Source: Chaenocephalus aceratus
Taxonomy: Eukaryota > Chordata > Actinopteri > Perciformes > Channichthyidae
Length of the DNA: 64,000 bases
Reading direction: 5' to 3'
Assembly: GCA_023974075.1 (NCBI GenBank)
Contig: CM043787.1
Coordinates: 34,986,718 to 35,050,717, forward strand
This document shows, in pieces, positions 57,316-64,000 of the stretch. The number at the start of each line of letters is the position of its first letter. Position 1 is the stretch's first letter. A model generated the notes under the pieces. It had not been told where the DNA came from. It worked only from the letters and a program-made list of their open reading frames with translations, and ran no database searches. A program made the translations under genes and the position numbers.

Positions 57316-60060
57316 CATTATAATTCCTCAGGCTTTATTTGTGTGTCTAGGCTGCATTTTTATTTTACTTCATTAATTGTCACATCCTTTATCCCTGACT
57401 TGAAACAGAGTACTCAAAGTATATTTTGTGCTTCACTGGGAGTTGTATCTCCATCTTGTGGGTGCAGCAGGTACTGCTCTTTAAACTCCAGTTTTCATTT
57501 CCTCAGTCAGACTCCTAAGATCATTCTTGTCTTTGAACATCCGACCTGGACTGTGGATGTGTATCGGCATTCCAACTTAAAATGACCTCATTGTGGCCAT
57601 TTATGATTCAGTCCTTGAACTATACTTCTATTGCCAGTGATAAGAGTTTTTGAACTGTTGTCTTTGACCTTAATTAGATTGTATGTGATCAATCAGTGTT
57701 GTTGTCGCTACATATTTGATTTTTATCAGCCATACTGTAAATCACAAGAGGAAAACAGATTAGCCGTTTTAAGGCCTACAAATATATATATATTTAAAGG
57801 GGGATTGTATTAATTGTGTAGAGGGTAACTGGCATCCCCAATCAATTAGCAAAACAAACAGAAGTTCAATAGAGGCACCATGCTATTTATTGTAAGTGAT
57901 AAAAAGTCATTCTATTTTTAATATAGATTTCGGATTACCCTATGCTTGACACGAGATTCACAGCCTCCAGGATAAATGGAAGGAGTTGCAAGATGATCAA
58001 CCCCAAAAGCATTTCAAAACAAAGAAAGGTTCCTAATAGTTTTTTTAAATACTTAATTATGGATACAAAAAAAATCTTCTTCAGGACTGTGAGGAACATT
58101 TGTTGACATTGCTTTGTTAATTTATATGTGACCCAATTACTAATCTAAGGCCTGGATGGTGAAGATGTTACATAATAGATATCAATTTACATTTAGACCT
58201 GAGACTTCATTGACTTGTTTAGAATAAGTCAATTAACATGTAAGGATTAACCTTAGTGATGAAAACGTTGACCAAAAGAGCAATTTACCAACTTTTATGT
58301 CTGTTTTTGTGCATTTACATATTACATATCAATAATCATTTCAAACTGAAGCAAAATATATACAAGTAATGACATCGTGTAATCTACAAATAATACAAAA
58401 AGAGAATATAGGATATAAAATAGTTTTCTATGTCAACAAGATGTTGTCTACCCAGACTGTGAATGTGTTTGAAAGGGACAGAATCTGAGCATTTACAGTA
58501 CGTTCTTGAGAAGATGTGTAAAAGATGTGACTCTTTTAAACTCAATATTACATTTGAACAGTGTTATCCTTTCATGAAAGACCCAACATTCACTCAAACA
58601 TCTGATTTTCAAAGAGGACATAAAGGAAAAGACCAAATTAAGAGTTATCCAAGTTTATTAATATTATCTTTTAAAACTAATATAAATCCCACAGAATATG
58701 ATCCTGGTGCCTTTAAGTCAACGAATGCATGGATACCTGCTTTACTGCATTTCAACACTCCATTCAAAATATCGTTTTTTACGTTTTTTAATATTCATCA
58801 GAGTGGAAATACATGGCCTCAGCGCACGTCATATTCACAACTACTCTCCTACCTTTTTCTCTCTTGTGCAAGTCTATGCGAGTGAGTTAGTCAACAGTAT
58901 TAGTGTGTTTTTCTTTCAGCAGCAGCCAAAATGGGCACCGCTGCTCAACTACAGAGAGACAAAAGGGAGGGTGGATAAAACGGTTTTGAAGTGTGAGAAC
59001 AAACAGTAAATATTTATCCCGAATTGAGCTGTGTATTTCTCACACACACACACACACACACACACGCGCACACACACGCACACAGGAACTCAATGCCACT
59101 GCCAGTATGAAATTGACAAAATGATCCCAGGTTGCAGGCTCATGTGAAATGTCTTGCACACATTTAGACCTGAGATCATCTTACAGAAACCTTACTAACC
59201 ATCACAGGTCTGTCTGCGGGGCGCAACCCCCGAAATATGAAGAAAAAACTCAGAGCAGGACCCAACACTCGCTCAGTTTATGAAGAACAGTCGAGAGAGG
59301 CAGGTGACATTTTCCTTTTCCTCTAAAATACGTCAGGCGGTGATAACGGTGTCTTTAGTCAAATGAAGTGCTGGAGGGAGGTGTGATCGTAGCAAAGCAT
59401 GTGCATATTCTGGGAGGTGAGGTGAACATTGAAGTTTATTTCCACTCTAGAAATACTGGGTGTGCACTAATACAGCAGCTGATCTGTTAACATATTTCCC
59501 TAGTTAGGAATGTCTTGATTTACTTAAAAAAACATCTTTCACTAACAATCCACATCTTCTAAACATAAACTAATCAATACAATGATTGGTAAAATGAATC
59601 CTGCAATGTTTGTTTTTTTTAAACTGGATGGTGACATTGTATTCTAGTAAAGCAAGGCATTAGGTTTACAGAAATGCATCTTTACTAGAGCAGCTATCCT
59701 CACCTGCGAGTTGTTAGGCCGTGTTAAGCCCACGTTATATGTGCAAAGAAATGCATTGCAAGGAAACATGCAGAGAAACAAAACAAAGAATGACACTTGA
59801 GGAAACAATCAAAAGCTACATAAAAGCTTTATAAATACAATAAAATCTTAAACCCTTAATGGAGAAGTCTAGCTGTTGTAGTAATATGTGGTAGCTGGCA
59901 CTCTAGGCTCAATGCTTTTTCGTCAGGTGTTTTTTTATTTTCTCGTAGAAGAGCTGCGCAGGTAATTCATGCCATCTTTGGTTGACTGCAGTACTGAAGA
60001 GAAAAATTAATATGATCTCAAAATAAATTTTCAACAAAAGGGTTTGTTAGAAAAACAGCA
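57316..60060. other. myo1e-rnf111 intergenic and probable rnf111 3' UTR
   Basis: Convergent interval. It holds a CA/CG microsatellite near 59040-59085 and AT-rich sequence. Minus-strand poly(A) candidates (TTTATT on plus) occur at 59934-59939 and 59435-59440. No cyclin or other gene exon is recognisable. Confidence 0.55.
59040..59085. repeat. (CA)n microsatellite with CG interruptions
   Basis: Short CA run interrupted by GCGC and GC dinucleotides, in the convergent intergenic region. Confidence 0.85.
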
Positions 60061-63300
<3,240 letters not shown>

Positions 63301-64000
63301 CTGCGAGGGATGAAAAGAAAACCATTTCATGTTTCACTTTGTTTTGTTCAAGATGACAAAGAATAATCTCAGCATGTTCCTCTCATAAATTAAGGCTTTA
63401 AGTCTTTCTGAATCAGAAGGCTTCTATAGATTTTTTCCATTCTATATTTTGTAGAAATTATTATTATTTCATATCTGCTGTTTGTTCATGATAATGCATG
63501 TGAGTCATAATGTGTCATGTGACTTTGAGCTATGCTGTATTAATGTGCATGTGCATGTTTTAACTGGCATCTTCTCACAGAATACAGTTAAACCTACATT
63601 TTTTTAAATAATGGAACCACTTGTGCCCACAAACTTGATATAGTATACACTTTAAGTTTGTAAGGCATTAGGGTTTCCAAGCAGATAAAGTGCAACATTA
63701 GCATTTATTCCTTTATACTACAGCTTGTCGCTAACTGTCTCTGCAGTTTGGTGTCCAGCTCTAAGAGTGCACAAGAGCAGTTGTTGGCCTAAAAACAGTT
63801 CTAAAAATGAAGTTGAGGGTTATCAAGATTGTTTATTTGGAAGCAAAAATAAAGAGGCACATGGCACATCTGTAATCATGAAGGTCGAAGATGTATATCA
63901 ATTAAAACTAATGAACTCTGGCCCAGAACGTTCAAAATTCACTTCCACATATCTTTTGGTTCTACTTGTATTGCCACTAATTCTGAGCATTCCGGCTGTG
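63301..64000 (-). other. rnf111: rnf111 intron (partial), no feature recognised
   Basis: AT-rich sequence upstream of the 63220-63300 exon up to the window edge. No further exon was identified. Confidence 0.55.

Noticed and set aside
58463..58885. 140-codon open frame on the plus strand in the myo1e-rnf111 interval
   Set aside because: No recognisable domain, AT-rich, no supporting splice or promoter context. Length is plausible by chance; kept out of the annotation.

Overview
The window is vertebrate nuclear DNA, almost certainly from a ray-finned (teleost) fish. Coding is split into short exons with GT-AG introns, long CA/TG microsatellites are present, and there are several fish-type transposable elements: hAT and TTAA-flanked MITEs, an L2-type LINE tail, and the common 'tactcaagtact' repeat. 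No bacterial, viral or CRISPR-like content was found.

Three protein-coding genes account for all the coding sequence I can support. (1) 1024-6283, minus strand: the first five coding exons of mtmr10, a catalytically dead myotubularin-family protein; the rest lies beyond the left edge. (2) 9437-53954, plus strand: myo1e, a long-tailed class I myosin. 27 of 28 expected coding exons are present, including motor, IQ, TH1, proline-rich TH2 and SH3 regions; intron 1 is about 13.6 kb. (3) 60061-63300, minus strand: the last four coding exons of rnf111 (Arkadia), ending in a RING-H2 finger. mtmr10 and myo1e are head to head, with ATGs about 3.2 kb apart and promoter-like motifs near each. myo1e and rnf111 are tail to tail, separated by about 6 kb.

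The main anomaly is local damage to otherwise well conserved genes. The 90-nt myo1e exon carrying switch I (predicted residues 141-170) is absent between 29025 and 32136. This interval also holds a very irregular TG tract and a noisy C-rich stretch. myo1e exons 7, 10 and 12 each carry a single-base frameshift, and the five mtmr10 exons carry four. By contrast, myo1e exons 13-28 and the rnf111 exons read cleanly, and all splice sites have GT-AG. I think unpolished or gap-filled assembly is the best explanation, with real decay as the alternative.

The non-coding part contains mobile elements that can be delimited from sequence alone: two hAT-type MITEs with 8-bp target duplications (16981-17787; 62392-62915), a TTAA-flanked MITE (56077-57311) carrying a nested second MITE (56432-57164), a 328-bp terminal-inverted-repeat element with promoter-like motifs in myo1e intron 15, and a 5'-truncated L2 LINE just behind the exon 23 splice donor. 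I found no evidence of an undescribed biological system. The points most worth checking are the missing exon, the clustered frameshifts and the nested element.
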